Of a DNA stretch of 64,000 nt, positions 23,602 through 35,482 are shown in pieces (within the stretch, counting starts at the first letter, position 1; each line of letters begins with the position of its first letter). The stretch is from Paramacrobiotus metropolitanus (lineage: Eukaryota > Tardigrada > Eutardigrada > Parachela > Macrobiotidae), in assembly GCF_019649055.1 (NCBI RefSeq), contig NW_026570319.1:248001-312000 (forward strand), in the 5' to 3' direction. Made by a program: the position numbers and the translations under genes. The notes under the pieces were generated by a model. The model searched no databases and was not told the DNA's origin. It saw only the letters and a program-made list of their open reading frames with translations.

Positions 23602-24194
23602 TAGGGTTGTCATCCCACCCTGATTTTTGAGGTGGGATGTGATGGGAATGTGAACGTGAAGTGATGGGAATAGTGGGATTGGTGGGACGAAAATAAAATT
23701 AGTTTTAATGAATTATATTTGGCTAAGGCTTTTTTGCCGCAAATACTGCGGAAAAATAGCCACTTCGATTATATTTTGAAATAAAAATTATTTTGCTGTT
23801 TTCATAAAGTAAAAATGTTGTAAAACACTTATAAGTTATCACAAGTGAAAATGCATTGTCAACCAAATCAAATGGACGGTGGTGGAAGCGGCGAAGCGTA
23901 CAGTAATGTCCAAAATGCTAAAAGTCTTGCCTATAAATTTTCCCCCAAGCAGCGCTAGTCTGAATTATAAGGAAGAAAAATTTGTAGCGCACAAAAGTTT
24001 TGCAGCATAACCGACGCACAGGTAATTTTGGCACAAAAACACACATTTCTGGGCAATGGAAATCATCCCATCACTTCCCAATCCCATCATTCATCCCATC
24101 ACATTATCACGGCCACAGTTCTTCGGCATGATGGGATTGGGAACAGGAAATCGGCGTGATTGTGATAGCGTGTGATGACGTGATGACAACCCTA
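23602..24194. mobile_element. hAT-type MITE (TAGGGTTGTCAT ends)
   Basis: A 593-bp element with inverted ends TAGGGTTGTCAT and ATGACAACCCTA, flanked by the exact 8-bp duplication ATTGCAAG (23594-23601 and 24195-24202). Subterminal DNA has repeated GATGGGA/TCCCATC motifs pairing across the element. No coding potential. It lies in the central spacer of the giant inverted repeat. Confidence 0.92.
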
Positions 24195-25625
24195 ATTGCA
24201 AGTATTTGCTCCTCGAAGATGCGTATTATATTTTGACCTAATCTTTAACATTGTATCATTTGCTTTCTGGGAATGCAGCAGAAAAACAAACTCTTGTACA
24301 AACAGCTAGATATTTGAATTTTCTTTAAATCTATTCGACAGTTTTTTTCTAATCTGCAGATGACACAAAAGCATGAACACCTTTTAAGCTGAAAAACTTA
24401 CCCGAGCATTCGATTGAGGAGATTTTTCACGGAAGTGAAAGAAACACAGTGTTGCTAATTCTTTCAGGTTTTTAAATAATTTTTATATTTCCTGGAAACT
24501 ATTCTAAAATTGAAAAATAACTGCGCCGTTGTGCGGTGTAGAAACGGTGTGCATATTCATGCGCATTTACTTACATGTAATTTTTGAACAAGGTATTTTA
24601 CATTCTATAATGAGACCCTTGATATACCGGTTTACTTAACTTATTGAAATTTCTCCATTTCTGTAATTCTCCAGCTGTATGATGCGACCACCAACAGCTT
24701 TCTTGTGGGTATATGCAATTCGACAAAATGTCTTAACAGAATGGAAAAAAGTACGTGGGATTACGCGAAAGCGAAAGTCTTCTCGGAGTAAAACGTATTA
24801 ATAGTATCATGTACCCTGCGCTTCCGTTAAACTTATACAGAATTTATTAATTTCCAAGATTACTTCAGCACTTACGTGTTTATAAGACTGTACAGTACTT
24901 CATACATTCGCTGCCTTATTCACTAAAAATTAAAAACCGCCGCCCGCTTGCCCTAAGGGCGTATGAGACCTTATACTAGTTATTATTACTGCAACCACAG
25001 GAGCCATAGTGACTGCCAAACTCCATTAACGGGGACTTTGCTCTGTTTTCGCGCATTCTGTTTTACTTCACTGATAAAATGGCTGCATGTACAAACTGCA
25101 GTACATGATGGTCGTACATCGAAGGTACCATAAATCCGCACCAGCTGTAATGGCAGCACTGGATCTCTTAGGTTTCTTACATATTATACTCGTACAGGAG
25201 TTTAACAGATAAAAGATTATGAAGTTTTCTAATGTGGAACAACGCAAAGGATATCGTGTTTCTTCTGTTTGCAAGACGAACCCAAAATTAATTGTAAAAG
25301 CGTCCGGAATTAGAAAAACGATGATGTATTGACTCCAGTGCTGTTAGTCAACTCAATAAGCCGATTTTTCAAAATTTTTTAAAGGCCAGAATTCCATACT
25401 CTACTCAGTAATAAAACATATATTGTCGGCAAGGAATCAGCCGCGACAGTGTTCTGATTAATTAACTCACCTTCAAGTTGTAAACTCTCATCGCACCCTC
25501 ATGTTGCTGTCTATGAATAAGAGTTGTATGTAAACTCGGAATTCGGAACGAGGAATAAATTGGAGGCCGATATTATAATCCGGTATAGCGCTCGGAAGTA
25601 ATCCATCTTCCGCAATTTCTTCATA

Positions 25626-25674
25626 CCCCATCCGGAAAGTGCAGTAAGTTGACTGCACAATAGCAGGCTGGGGG
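25626..25674 (+). repeat. dispersed palindromic core, copy 8 (type-1 flank)
   Basis: CCCCATCCGG...GGCTGGGGG with GTGCAGTAAGTTGACTGCAC inside; flanks TTCATAC and GATGGCGAAATGC. Partner 19797-19844. Confidence 0.85.
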
Positions 25675-26675
25675 ATGGCGAAATGCAGGCTAATTGGGCC
25701 GCTGTACCGTCCAGCACGCACGGCGCTCACATAAGTCACATTTTCCTAATTTTGCTCGCATGTTGCTCTCCGTGTACAAAATTAATGGTACGATTAACTC
25801 AAGTCCGTATGGCGTTAATAGTAGAAGGACGCGAGTTCGTAGGAGCTCAGTCAGAAAACTGTTATCATCATCGCATAATACTATTATATAAACTAAGCTC
25901 GTTGGTAACCTAGTGCGGACTGCGGGTTAAGGCGTGAATATAATATTTTGTGTAGAAATGTAACAAACTGTTTGCGAGGAATTCAGCGCAATAGCTAAAT
26001 GATCGTATCCGGCTAAAAGATCGTATCATTTAGCCGGAAGCGTAACTTGTACTCGTACGTCTGTCTTTAATGATCTTCTTCAGACAAATTAACACCGTTC
26101 ACCGCATTACAGTTAACGTTCGTACTACTTCCCATGCGCCAATCGGCCAGCCATAAGACTGATATAAACTTCTATAACAATTTCACTAACAACAATGACC
26201 TTGAGCTAGCGTCGCCGCCTGCCATGTGCTTGGCGTACGATGATCGTTGTGTCTAGACTCTAAACTGCTTCCGCTCTTGAAATAAGGCAACAGGGTCACT
26301 GTACTGTGCACTCACCAGGAAATTAATGTTTTGGAATTGTTTGTTCGAATGTTCGAGCGATTGGCGAACCAAAAGCATGCGGTTCACGTCGACCGCGTAA
26401 ACAAATAAATACCAATGACCGATTGCGAACTGGCAGACAAACACAGAAGCAAAAGGTAAAGGTGCATGTATACGCGATACTTCCGCTTGTATAAAGCGAT
26501 TTGTGCCACGGCATAGCATCCGTACTGTTTCGGACATAAACTCACATACCTACCGAAAAGTACGTTGCGCTTCCATTTTATCATCGATGCCAAGCAGGCG
26601 ATGCATGCTGTTATTCTACGAAATTGTAGTTGCTTCCGCGGTAACACCGAGTTGACTGGCCAGCGTTTCGGCATT

Positions 26676-26725
26676 CCCCATCCAGCGACCTTGCATACGG
26701 CTGATCTGCACGGTTTAGGATGGGG
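26676..26725 (-). repeat. dispersed palindromic core, copy 9 (type-2 flank)
   Basis: CCCCATCCAGCGACCTTGCA then TACGGCTGATCTGCA and AGGATGGGG; flanks GTTTCGGCATT and TATGAAGAGATGC. Partner 18781-18828. Confidence 0.8.
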
Positions 26726-27431
26726 TATGAAGAGATGCGGAACCGGATGGTGGAAATTACTTGACCGCACCTATCACGCTGTTCCAAATCAATGGCAAAG
26801 TATGGGAGCATGTTTTTTGATAGAAATTATCTTTGAGAACATTTTGGCAGTTTAACACGAGTATATCTTTTTTACCTGAGAAAATCGGTACTGAAATTTC
26901 TTTTGTACCTCTTTACAGATAGTTAGCGAAAGTTGTGTTTTTTTACTTATGTAACGAACAATAATATTTCTTTAATTCTTATAAAATACTTATCTTTACT
27001 TGAAAATTAAGCACGCAGAATTTTTCTCTTTCAAAATGTTTTGTACATTCGACATTGACCAGCACAGCCCGGTTGTCTGCTAATACCAGTAATTTAGGCT
27101 CTGCTGACAGACAGTAGGGCGATTACGGTCTTTGCAATCGATGAAATGGAAAAACAAAGCATAAGAATACAGGTCCATCAAAATTCTCAAGATTTTACAA
27201 TTCAATGTGCCACAAAAAAAGCAGATGGTTTCATATCGCAGACCAACCCGCCGATTTCTACTTGTTTTGTCCTGCATCTTTCATATAAAGATTTTATATT
27301 ACAATTTTAATACGTAGAAAGTGCGGAGTATATGGTATTATCATGTACACTGGCAACAACGTGCCGGTCCGACATTGGCTGCAGTAAAACCTTATAACCA
27401 CCTGTTGCGCTTTTGAATTATAAACGAATTT

Positions 27432-27563
27432 TTAATCTACTCAGCAGAAAATAACCTTGCGAATAAATTCGCCGCATGCAGCGGAACGTTTCCAAGATAA
27501 TCTACTCAGCAGAAAATAACCCTGCGAATGAATTCGCCGCATGCAGCGGAACGTTGCCAAGAT
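27432..27563 (+). repeat. two tandem copies of a 66-bp unit
   Basis: TAATCTACTCAGCAGAAAAT recurs at 27432 and 27498, and both units end GCATGCAGCGGAACGTT(T/G)CC. The copies differ at only a few bases, so the duplication is recent relative to the surrounding arm. The left arm near 18.0 kb carries at most one related unit. Confidence 0.85.
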
Positions 27564-27597
27564 AAAAGCATATTCACACGGTTGGCTAATCCTGGGA

Positions 27598-27654
27598 ATC
27601 TGGTCCCCTGATTCGCTGAAATACAGTATATTTCAGTGAATCAGGGAACCAGAT
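27598..27654. repeat. strong hairpin (26-bp stem)
   Basis: ATCTGGTCCCCTGATTCGCT is complementary to the segment ending GAATCAGGGAACCAGAT, with two mismatches and a 5-nt loop (CAGTA). Confidence 0.88.
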
Positions 27655-28442
27655 CTGTTAGAGCGTGTAATTCAAGCGAACAAGCAGACCACACGCGTAA
27701 TTATTACACGTGTGCATGGTGTTGCCGAATGGTGTTTTGCCGAATGGGGCTTGTCGGTGCTGAATGTACTGGCGTTGGGCTTGTTTATTATATCTAGGCG
27801 CAGAGATCAGGGTAAATAATTTTGTCGAGTGGCATATTCCCAGGAATCCGTTTGCATTTCACCATCTTCCAGCCAGCGGCCAAACAGGCCTAGTATAATA
27901 TGGCTGGTGTTCGGATGGGGACTGGGAATATCTTGGCTTATTCACCGATTTTGCCCAAACTCATGTTCTTCGCATTGCCAACTTCGCCGGTCGCAGTGAT
28001 TAACTGCCGGCCTTATTCGATTTTTTTCGGCGACAGGATGACGGCAGAGTCACCCGCGAGGCGAGCGGTCAGCGTGGCTTTTCAGCATTTTTGTATCATG
28101 CAGCACAATTATAATAAATGCTAATATTATTATTACAAATATATATAATTATGATACTATTATTACTGAGTACATAAATCATCATGCATACAACCGTGGC
28201 TGTGCTGAATAAATGTTGAATCCCGGTGTGACTCTGTACATTGCATAGACGTACCTGGTTAGCGGATCGCTAGTAGTAGTATAGATGGCCAATAGCCCGA
28301 TTTCCGCTGGTAAACCTCCTCATCCGGCCCAATTCGACATCGGACAGCAGAGCCACAAACACCACCCAACCGCAGCGAGCGAAGCGGCTAACAATATGGT
28401 AGTTGGATCAGGTTATGATTCTGTCCTCCGCATTTCTTCATA

Positions 28443-28494
28443 CCCCATCCGTATACTGTGCAAATTAGCAGATTGCACTGTAGCTGGCTGGGGG
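28443..28494 (+). repeat. dispersed palindromic core, copy 10 (type-2 flank)
   Basis: CCCCATCCGTATACTGTGCA then AATTAGCAGATTGCACTG and GGCTGGGGG; flanks TTCATAC and ATGCCGAAATGC. Partner 17600-17650. Confidence 0.8.
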
Positions 28495-28959
28495 ATGCCG
28501 AAATGCTGAAAAATCCGTGTATATGAGGAAGCCAGTAATAGTTGAACTGTAGTTTAAGAGCAATATGCATCGCCTGCTCGGCAACATTATTAAAATGGAA
28601 ACACAGAAATTTTTTGCTGGTAGGTGGTGATACAAGCGTTTCTATGTACTGCAAAATCAAGATGATGGAGCCACTGTGTCGGCGATTAATCTGGGGCCGT
28701 TTGCCCTTATCTTTTCACCTACGCTCAGGCTCACTTGGGCTTATAATTATTTTGGTATGCGATGCTTTTATTACCCGTTTCGAATCCTTCATCGCTGTAA
28801 ACTGTCTATTTGTATTGCTACAAAAATAAAATTGTTTACTAGTCGGATTTGAACGATTGTAGGAGGAGTTGGATTGTGCGTGCAGCCAATCAGGCACTCC
28901 TGCAAACAATCTGCAACCGCTCACAACCCTACAATTCCCAAAAGGAGGAGGCAACGTGT

Positions 28960-30215
28960 TTTGCCTGCTCATCAAGCATATTATCTCCTGCGCACCTGTA
29001 TTTGTGTCCCGAAAATGAACTACCTACTTCGCGCTAGTCCGACGTGGCTCTGTACAGACGAGCTAGAGGTTTTTGATAGCGTGAGCAAATCGGCACTTGA
29101 GTCAGTCACCAACGTCAGATTAGATAGTGTCACCTGGGCTCAGGTTTCGCTTCCCGTTTCCAGTGGTGAGTTAGGAATCAGGCGTGTGGCAGAACTAGCG
29201 ACTTCAGCCTATTTGGCTTCGGTTTACGCCACGTCGTCTCTGGTTTCAAGCATCGCTTCTGGAACGGATAAGCATGACTTAGTGCACCAGTTGTGGCAAG
29301 CAGCTTCGGGTACAGAGCTACCACCAGAAAACGTTAGACGGTCACAGAAAGTGTGGGATGCAGCAGTAGTTAAAAAGTCTTGCGAAGTAATTGTGAAATT
29401 GTTCGAAAACGATGTTACCCACTGTGCGCGCTTGCTTGCAGTTGCACAGCCGGAATCGGGAAAGTGGCTAAACGCCCTCCCTGTACCTTCCCTTGGAACG
29501 CTGATGTCTGATGAAAGCTTCCGCGTAGCCGTCGGATTAAGAATTGGCGCACCAATCTGCAGTCCTCATCTCTGCGCTGACTGCCGTCAACCTGTCGACC
29601 AATACGGCCACCACGAACTTTCGTGTAAAAAGAGCGCCGGACGTTTCCTTCGCCACACATCCCTGAACGAAGTGATTCGCAGAAGCCTGGTTACTGCTAA
29701 TATACCGGCTGTACTCGAACCGAGAGGCACTGACCCCGTGAACAATCGCCGGCCGGATGGTTTGTCACTACTGCCTTGGAGAAACGGATTACGATTGGCT
29801 TGAGACGTGACATGCGTCGATACAGTTGCCTTGTCTAACGTTATCAGCAGCAGTATTAAAGCTGGAGAGGCTGCCAGGAAAGCGGAAGAGGAAAAATGTA
29901 GCAAATACGAATATTTGTTAACCGAGTACGATTTTGTCGCTTTAGCTTTCGAGACTTTTGGTGTCGTCGGTCCATCATGTTTGAAATTTTTACGTGAGCT
30001 GGGTAAACGCCTAAAGGATGCTACTGGGGAACGACGATCTTACGAGTTCTTGTTACAGCGTCTTAGCATCGAAATACAGCGCGGGAATGCGCTGTCGGTT
30101 ACATCAACTGTTCCACGTTCTGATGGCTTAAGTGCTGTTTACTTTGTTTTGTGACTTGTTTTTGTGTATGATGTTAAACTGCTAGGTAGTGACTAAACCA
30201 ATAAATATTGTAAAT
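28960..30215 (+). mobile_element. 5'-truncated non-LTR retrotransposon, copy A (C-terminal part and 3' UTR)
   Basis: Open frame from about 28960 to a TGA at 29801-29803, continuing in phase to 30154. The first part (YYLLRTCICVPKMNYLLRAS, SVTWAQVSLPVSSGELGIRR) matches the post-RT region of a LINE group common in invertebrates. Then comes a Cys/His cluster (HLCADC ... GHHELSC) and the block EPRGTDPVNNRRPDG. The TGA replaces the Trp of the expected WDVTCVDT; beyond it DVTCVDTVALSN and GERRSYEFLLQRLSIEIQRG continue cleanly. RPDG followed by (W)D resembles the PD-(D/E)xK core of restriction-like endonucleases carried C-terminally by R2/R4/Hero-type elements; that is inference. The 3' end has AATAAATATTG at about 30201. 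It is inserted in the right arm after a block pairing with 17.1 kb. Confidence 0.8.
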
Positions 30216-30574
30216 CCCCAAAAGAACCGACGACTGTAGAACTGTAATGGACAATATCAAAAATAATAGTAAGAAAGTAATTTTAACTCTGTATTAACTC
30301 TGTTATGCAGATTACACGCGGCCAAATTTGGACAACTTTTATGTGGCCAAATTTGGGCAAGTCCATCCACTTCAGCCAAGAAGAGCTGCGATCAATCGCT
30401 AAGTTCTGCCGAGAAACTTAGCCGGCATCTTGTACGACTTATTGTGGCCGCATGCAGAGCGGCAGTGCCAACAAAGAATGCACTATATTGCAATATATTG
30501 AATTAATTGTGAAGTGTGAACTGTGCATACTGTCCGCGGTAGTAAAACTGTTCTCAATGTACAGCCACCATTAT

Positions 30575-30725
30575 AAAAATTTCTTTCTTACTTTTGACTG
30601 AAGAAATTTCTTTCTTACTATTGACCTAACCGTAAGAAAACTTCTTTCTTCTAAAACTTCTTTCTTACTTTTGGCCACATAACAGTTCTTTCTTCCAAAA
30701 GTTCTTTCTTACTTTTGACCTTGGC
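30575..30725 (+). repeat. degenerate short tandem repeat (TTCTTTCTTACTTTTG)n
   Basis: About five imperfect units of TTTCTTTCTTACTTTTGAC, separated by short spacers such as ACCTAACCGTAAGAAA and GGCCACATAACAG. A reverse-complement relative, AGTAAGAAAGTAATTTT, occurs at about 30270, so the block 30.25-30.73 kb may be a small insertion next to the retroelement. Confidence 0.6.
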
Positions 30726-31720
30726 CACAAAATACTCTGTCTGGCATTCTACGAGACTGCTAGACGGAATATTGTGCCTTCCGTTAGGGGGAATCGAAGG
30801 AGAAAGCGCTATTCAACAGAGAGAAAGCGGCTAGCGCTGCATTAACACAATCGCGGTACCGTCCCAACACCCCAGATTCAGTTCTGAATATTTTAAATCT
30901 TTAAATGAAACGGTATTCAAATTCCTGTGTGTGATAAGCTTTTACAGTGTTTCTGGACAAGAAGGCGTTTCCTGATTACTTTATTGCCAAACAGCGCTTA
31001 GTGAATTTATGCCTGAAATGTTTGAATTTAAAACCTAATAGTTGAAGGAGTAGAAGTAACATAATTTTTTTACCAACGTAGTAATGCAGTATAATCATTT
31101 TTCTGGTACAACTTTACATTCACACAACTCAAATTCATGTCCAGACCGCGTCATACGAATTGTAGCAAAAATGACCAAATCGCTGGAAACCTCGCATTAA
31201 GCGAATGACGGTACACGGTTTAGATAAAATATTTTTTATATTAAGAGCAGTGAACTTTGTGCATTCGTCTCCTGCATTTCGCAACGCGGTGAGTGGGCTA
31301 GGTGATGTTCATCAACCGCATGCGCGTATAGATGTGCAGAAATGTAATACACTGTTTACAAGGAATCTGCGCAGTAGCACTTAATGTATTGTCTGCTGTT
31401 TGTACTTTTGTCCCGAATAACTGTTCGCGTAAGATGATAAAAAGAGCCGCTTCCGGTGCGCCAATCGCTGAGTCAACGCACAGTTAAGTTTCTGTAACAA
31501 TTTTACTAACTTAAAGCTAGTCAGGCTGTCTGCTATGTACTCGGCGCATGATACTTCCGAGCATATTAGCACTCGATAAAAAATATTCCGTGATTATTTG
31601 GATATAGTCCCTGAGTGCAAAACAATTTCTAAATTAACTCATCCGCCTCACTTTTTAACAGTTGTCAATTAATTGTAAACATACATACGGCTATACAGTA
31701 CATATACAATACATATGGTT

Positions 31721-31830
31721 AAATCTGGCGCGGTACATAAATCACCATGTACATAAATCTGGCGCGGTGCATAAATCACCATGTACATAAATCTGGCGCG
31801 GTTCTGGCGCGGTACATAAATCACCACAAC
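31721..31830 (+). repeat. 34-bp tandem repeat expanded in one arm
   Basis: AAATCTGGCGCGGTACATAA starts at 31721 and again at 31755 and 31789, with a fourth shortened unit from about 31803. The other arm carries a single unit near 12360-12400, so the expansion happened after the arms formed. Confidence 0.85.
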
Positions 31831-32095
31831 GTCATACTCAAACCGGCTGACGGCAGCAAGTACAGGGATTACTTAGGTTCGGTAGCGATATAATTCAGGC
31901 GCGGTTCCCTTATACACGCCTAGTTTAATGGATAAGTTCATCTTCACGACAGCATGCGCATACATATGCTGCTGTCTATGAATATTAATCCCACAGAAAA
32001 AGTCGGAAGGAGGAATAATTTGTAAGCCATCGTTACATTCCGGTATAGAGCGATCGGAACTCAAAAGTATGCCACCATCCGCAATTTCTTCATAT

Positions 32096-32145
32096 CCCAT
32101 CCCGAAGACGCAGTTCCGTCGACAGCATTTTGGACGGATGTGGAA
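32096..32145 (+). repeat. dispersed palindromic core, copy 11 (type-1 flank)
   Basis: CCCATCCCGAAGACGCAGTT then CCGTCGACAGCATTTTGGA and CGGATGTGG; flanks TTCATAT and AATGGCGAAATGCAGGCG. Partner 12052-12099. Confidence 0.8.
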
Positions 32146-32612
32146 TGGCGAAATGCAGGCGAATCTGGTGTGCACTTGGCACATACGGCACGATTTTCTT
32201 AATATGCCATGCATGATGCGCTTTGTTAATATAAAAAATAATATTATGGTACGTAATACCAAAATCCGTATAGCACTGCCAGTCGAAGTATATTATACAA
32301 GTTTGTGTGCGTATCAGGGCGAATATGGAAATCAGTCACGCCATTAATACTCTCATCGCATACTATTACAGTTTATTGACCAAGTTGGACGGTTACAAGG
32401 TGCGCTTCATTATTCAGTACAGTTTCCACTTTCCAGTAATGCAAATTGCAAAACACTACTGTATGCGAGGAATAGCGCAGTAGCACTGATCGTAGCATCT
32501 ATATTACTCTGATATGTCTGTAATTGTATTTAAAGTCTTATACTCGTAGATGTACTCTGTACGCTTGTCTGTGAAGCTTTTTTCGGCCCAGATGAAAGTG
32601 TTGTCAGCTTAA

Positions 32613-33300
32613 GGGAAGTGGCCCGGTATATGGTATCAAATTTGTGTACATGCACGAAAACTTTCGCGCACTCCCAAACACATTTTTATTTCGGTTTATG
32701 ACGTTTTGTAGCCAGAAGATTTGTATACAGTGGCGTGATAACCGTTTGTGCGCGCAACATCCGGTTCGGGAGTTATGGCTGTTCGAAAATTCCAAAAAGT
32801 TTAAATGCGTTTGGTGTACCAAAAGTCTCATTATGGACCAATCTCCCTCAAGTTTTGCACGTAAATGCACTTGGCCATGAAGATCGTTTTTACACCGACC
32901 CAGACTTCCATGATTTTTTTCCAATTTTAAAATGAATTTCAAAATTTTTGAAATTCATTTTAAAATTTGAAAAACATGCTAGATCAGTGGATCGGTGTAA
33001 AAACGTTCTTCATGGTTATGAGCATTTACTTACAAAATTTGAAGGAGATTGGTCCATAATGAGACTTCTGGTACACCTGAACGCATTTAAGCTTTCTGGA
33101 ATTTTCTAACAGCCTTAACTCCCGGACCGGATGTTGCGCGCACAAACGGTTTTCACGCCAGTGTATACAAATTTTCTGGCTACAAAACGTCATAAACCGA
33201 AACAAAAATGTGTTTGGGAGTGCGCGAAAGTAAAAGTGTTCGTGCATGTACAGTGTACGAATTGTACACGAATTTTGTACCATGTACCGGGCCACTTCCC
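32613..33300. mobile_element. near-complete foldback element with TTAA target (688 bp)
   Basis: Ends GGGAAGTGGCCCGGTA and TACCGGGCCACTTCCC, flanked by TTAA at 32609-32612 and 33301-33304. The halves pair over nearly the whole length to a centre near 32945 (AATTTTAAAATGAATTTC...). The other arm of the giant repeat keeps the empty site: a single TTAA at 11614-11617 in the same context (...AACTTTTCGCATGGGTTAC on its minus strand). A third copy of the context at 59243-59246 is also empty. TTAA duplications are typical of piggyBac and Kolobok transposases; GGG termini fit Kolobok better. No ORF of its own. Confidence 0.92.
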
Positions 33301-33779
33301 TTAATTGTTCGCTTGGGTTACGCTTTGGCAATCGGTCAGCCATCGTCCTGTGTAATTTCTAGAACGATTTCCGCTAACCTGGAGCTAAGATCGCCGTCTG
33401 CCATGCACTCGGCGATTACTGTTTCCCAGCGTTAATTCTCTGTTAGAGCACACAAAGCGAATGACGGGACACAGTCTAGGGTAGATGAAACATTTTTTAG
33501 AGGAAAAACAGAAAACTTTTCCTCTAAAAACTTTTTTCCTGCATATCTGAGCAAAATTAAGTGCTCCTAGAAAATTAAATTGAGCTATCTGTAAATGAAT
33601 TATATAAATTACAGCTGTTAGGTTACTGCTTCAAGAAATCGGCCACGGCACCAACGTAAAAAAATTGGCTGCTGAACGGAAAACTGTTCTTACTAATAGT
33701 AATTTTATTTAAAATAAAAAATAAAATACCTGCGGGTCTGTTCTAACAACCGCGAAAATTTTCCTGTTCCTGCAAGTAT

Positions 33780-34970
33780 GTATTTCATCGCTTTGGGCAG
33801 GTAAAACGGTGTTTTTTATTCTGTGCAGAGACGAGTTATTGCCGGCATATCCGTTTTCCGGTTGTACTAGGCCGTGGATGGGAAGTTATATCCTTTGCTC
33901 CCTTTTGCGCACTACACCTTGCCGTAACTGGCATTGACTGCTTGCATATGTCGAAGTTATCGAAAGTTATTTTTATTTATTTTTTTTGCTTGGAAACTAA
34001 AATGCAGTTTGGTCTAATAATACTTATGTGGATATAATTATATACGTAAGAATCTCTAATGGCAATTCAGATAAAGCGTTGATCGGGAAATCGCCAGCCA
34101 TTAGATTGTAGTCGCAATACAGTCCCGGTATACGGTCCGGTAAACCATACGGTGGGACACCGTATCGGAACCGTATCGTTAGCACATTAGAGCTGTCGCA
34201 CTCATCACAAACGGTGTACGATACAGTCGAGTCATGCTTTCGTGAAGAAACGTTAAAACTTTCAATCAGCCTTGGCACTTTTGAATGACATAAACTGCGT
34301 CCAGCTGTAAGTCATATCAAAACTAAAATTCCAGATTATTTTTCGATATCAGAACATCTAAATTAGAGCGCAAGTGAGCGTTTCTAGGAGCATTTTTAAT
34401 TAACACAGAAGTCTACGGAGTCTGAGTGAACTGCTCGCGCAGAGTACTCCAGCTGCTCCGTAAGCTTAGCATGGTAAACGCAAACGGCTGCAGAATCGTG
34501 AATTTTTTGACAAACCGCTCCCACTTGGTATCAAAAAACTTCAGATAATTTTATCCTTCCTTGGGTTTACTTTGCTGGTTAATCAAGAATACTTAAAGCT
34601 TACTCTATCAATTCAAAAATTTCGTGTTTTGGCAACTGCAGCCGTTGTTATGGAGGCCACCGCCACCGCGAGTGGTTGCTATATCGCTGAGCACAACGGT
34701 ATGCTTGACGATATCTGAGCCTTGTACCGTCAATCCTATCGTCAAACGGTCCGGTAAGGGTACGCTGTGATGACGTGCAAGAGCTATCGTGTATCGTACC
34801 GTCTATCGTAAGCCTTTTTGTGCGTGCGACTACAATCTATTGTTAAATCCCGTTAAAGCGGCTTCCGGAAAATGCTCTTTCTGGTCCCGGCAATTGTATC
34901 GATCTGTACATCACACAAGATTGTGCGCTAATTTGGGAAAAGCTGGTGATCATCGCGTAAGTTGCGATTT
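33780..34970. other. right-arm segment without partner; no recognised gene
   Basis: Lies between the block ending at 33.78 kb and the module starting at 34.98 kb. Only short unrelated ORFs (for example 34024-34278 minus). No repeat or RNA feature recognised. Confidence 0.35.
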
Positions 34971-35139
34971 TATGGGCGGCTGGTGACTGTCTACGTACTA
35001 GCGCTTTTTCCGCCAGCTCACCGACTCATCGGCCGAGATTCCAAATGACGGATAAAAGACCATCCCACTGTAGCAAGCGATGCAACAAAGGACGTGATGA
35101 GCGCGGTTATTTATTCTTCGTCATCCGCATCTTTTCATA

Positions 35140-35190
35140 TTACATAACCAACCGTATACGCACACATCAGCCGTATGTTGGGTTGGGAAT
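35140..35190 (+). repeat. dispersed palindromic core, copy 12 (degenerate, type-2 flank)
   Basis: The palindrome is eroded (TACATAACCAACCGTATACG then CACACATCAGCCGTATG and GGTTGGGAATGG), but flanks CATCCGCATCTTTTCATA and AATGCCGAAATGCCGG identify it. Its module matches 20.5-21.3 kb directly and is split by retroelement copy B. Confidence 0.6.
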
Positions 35191-35482
35191 GGCAATGCCG
35201 AAATGCCGGTGAGTCCACTCCGTGTGCCGTGTTATCACACGTAAAATAATTACACACATCGCCCGCTCGGCATCGATGGATAAATGGAAAAGCAGGATAT
35301 TCACGGCTTGTATACGAGCTGGTATGTGAAGCAGTGTATTGACGGAAATACAAAGTATTATGGTTATCAATCACTGCTGTGCGGCGCTGGTCACATCATC
35401 CACGTGGAAGTATCGTTTACTGGGTGGTCTTTATTAGCACAAGCCAGTCACACTGCAAATTTTGTTAATAAACCAAGAATAA

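Larger units (their letters stand above)
20165..25300. other. central spacer of the giant inverted repeat
   Basis: About 5.1 kb between the innermost matching blocks. It holds a type-2 module (about 20.5-21.3 kb), a TGACCA/TGGTCA-rich stretch (21.5-23.2 kb) and a hAT-type MITE (23602-24194), none of which has an inverted partner here. A short (TTCTTAGGT)n-like run occurs at about 20380-20430. No gene recognised. Confidence 0.6.
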
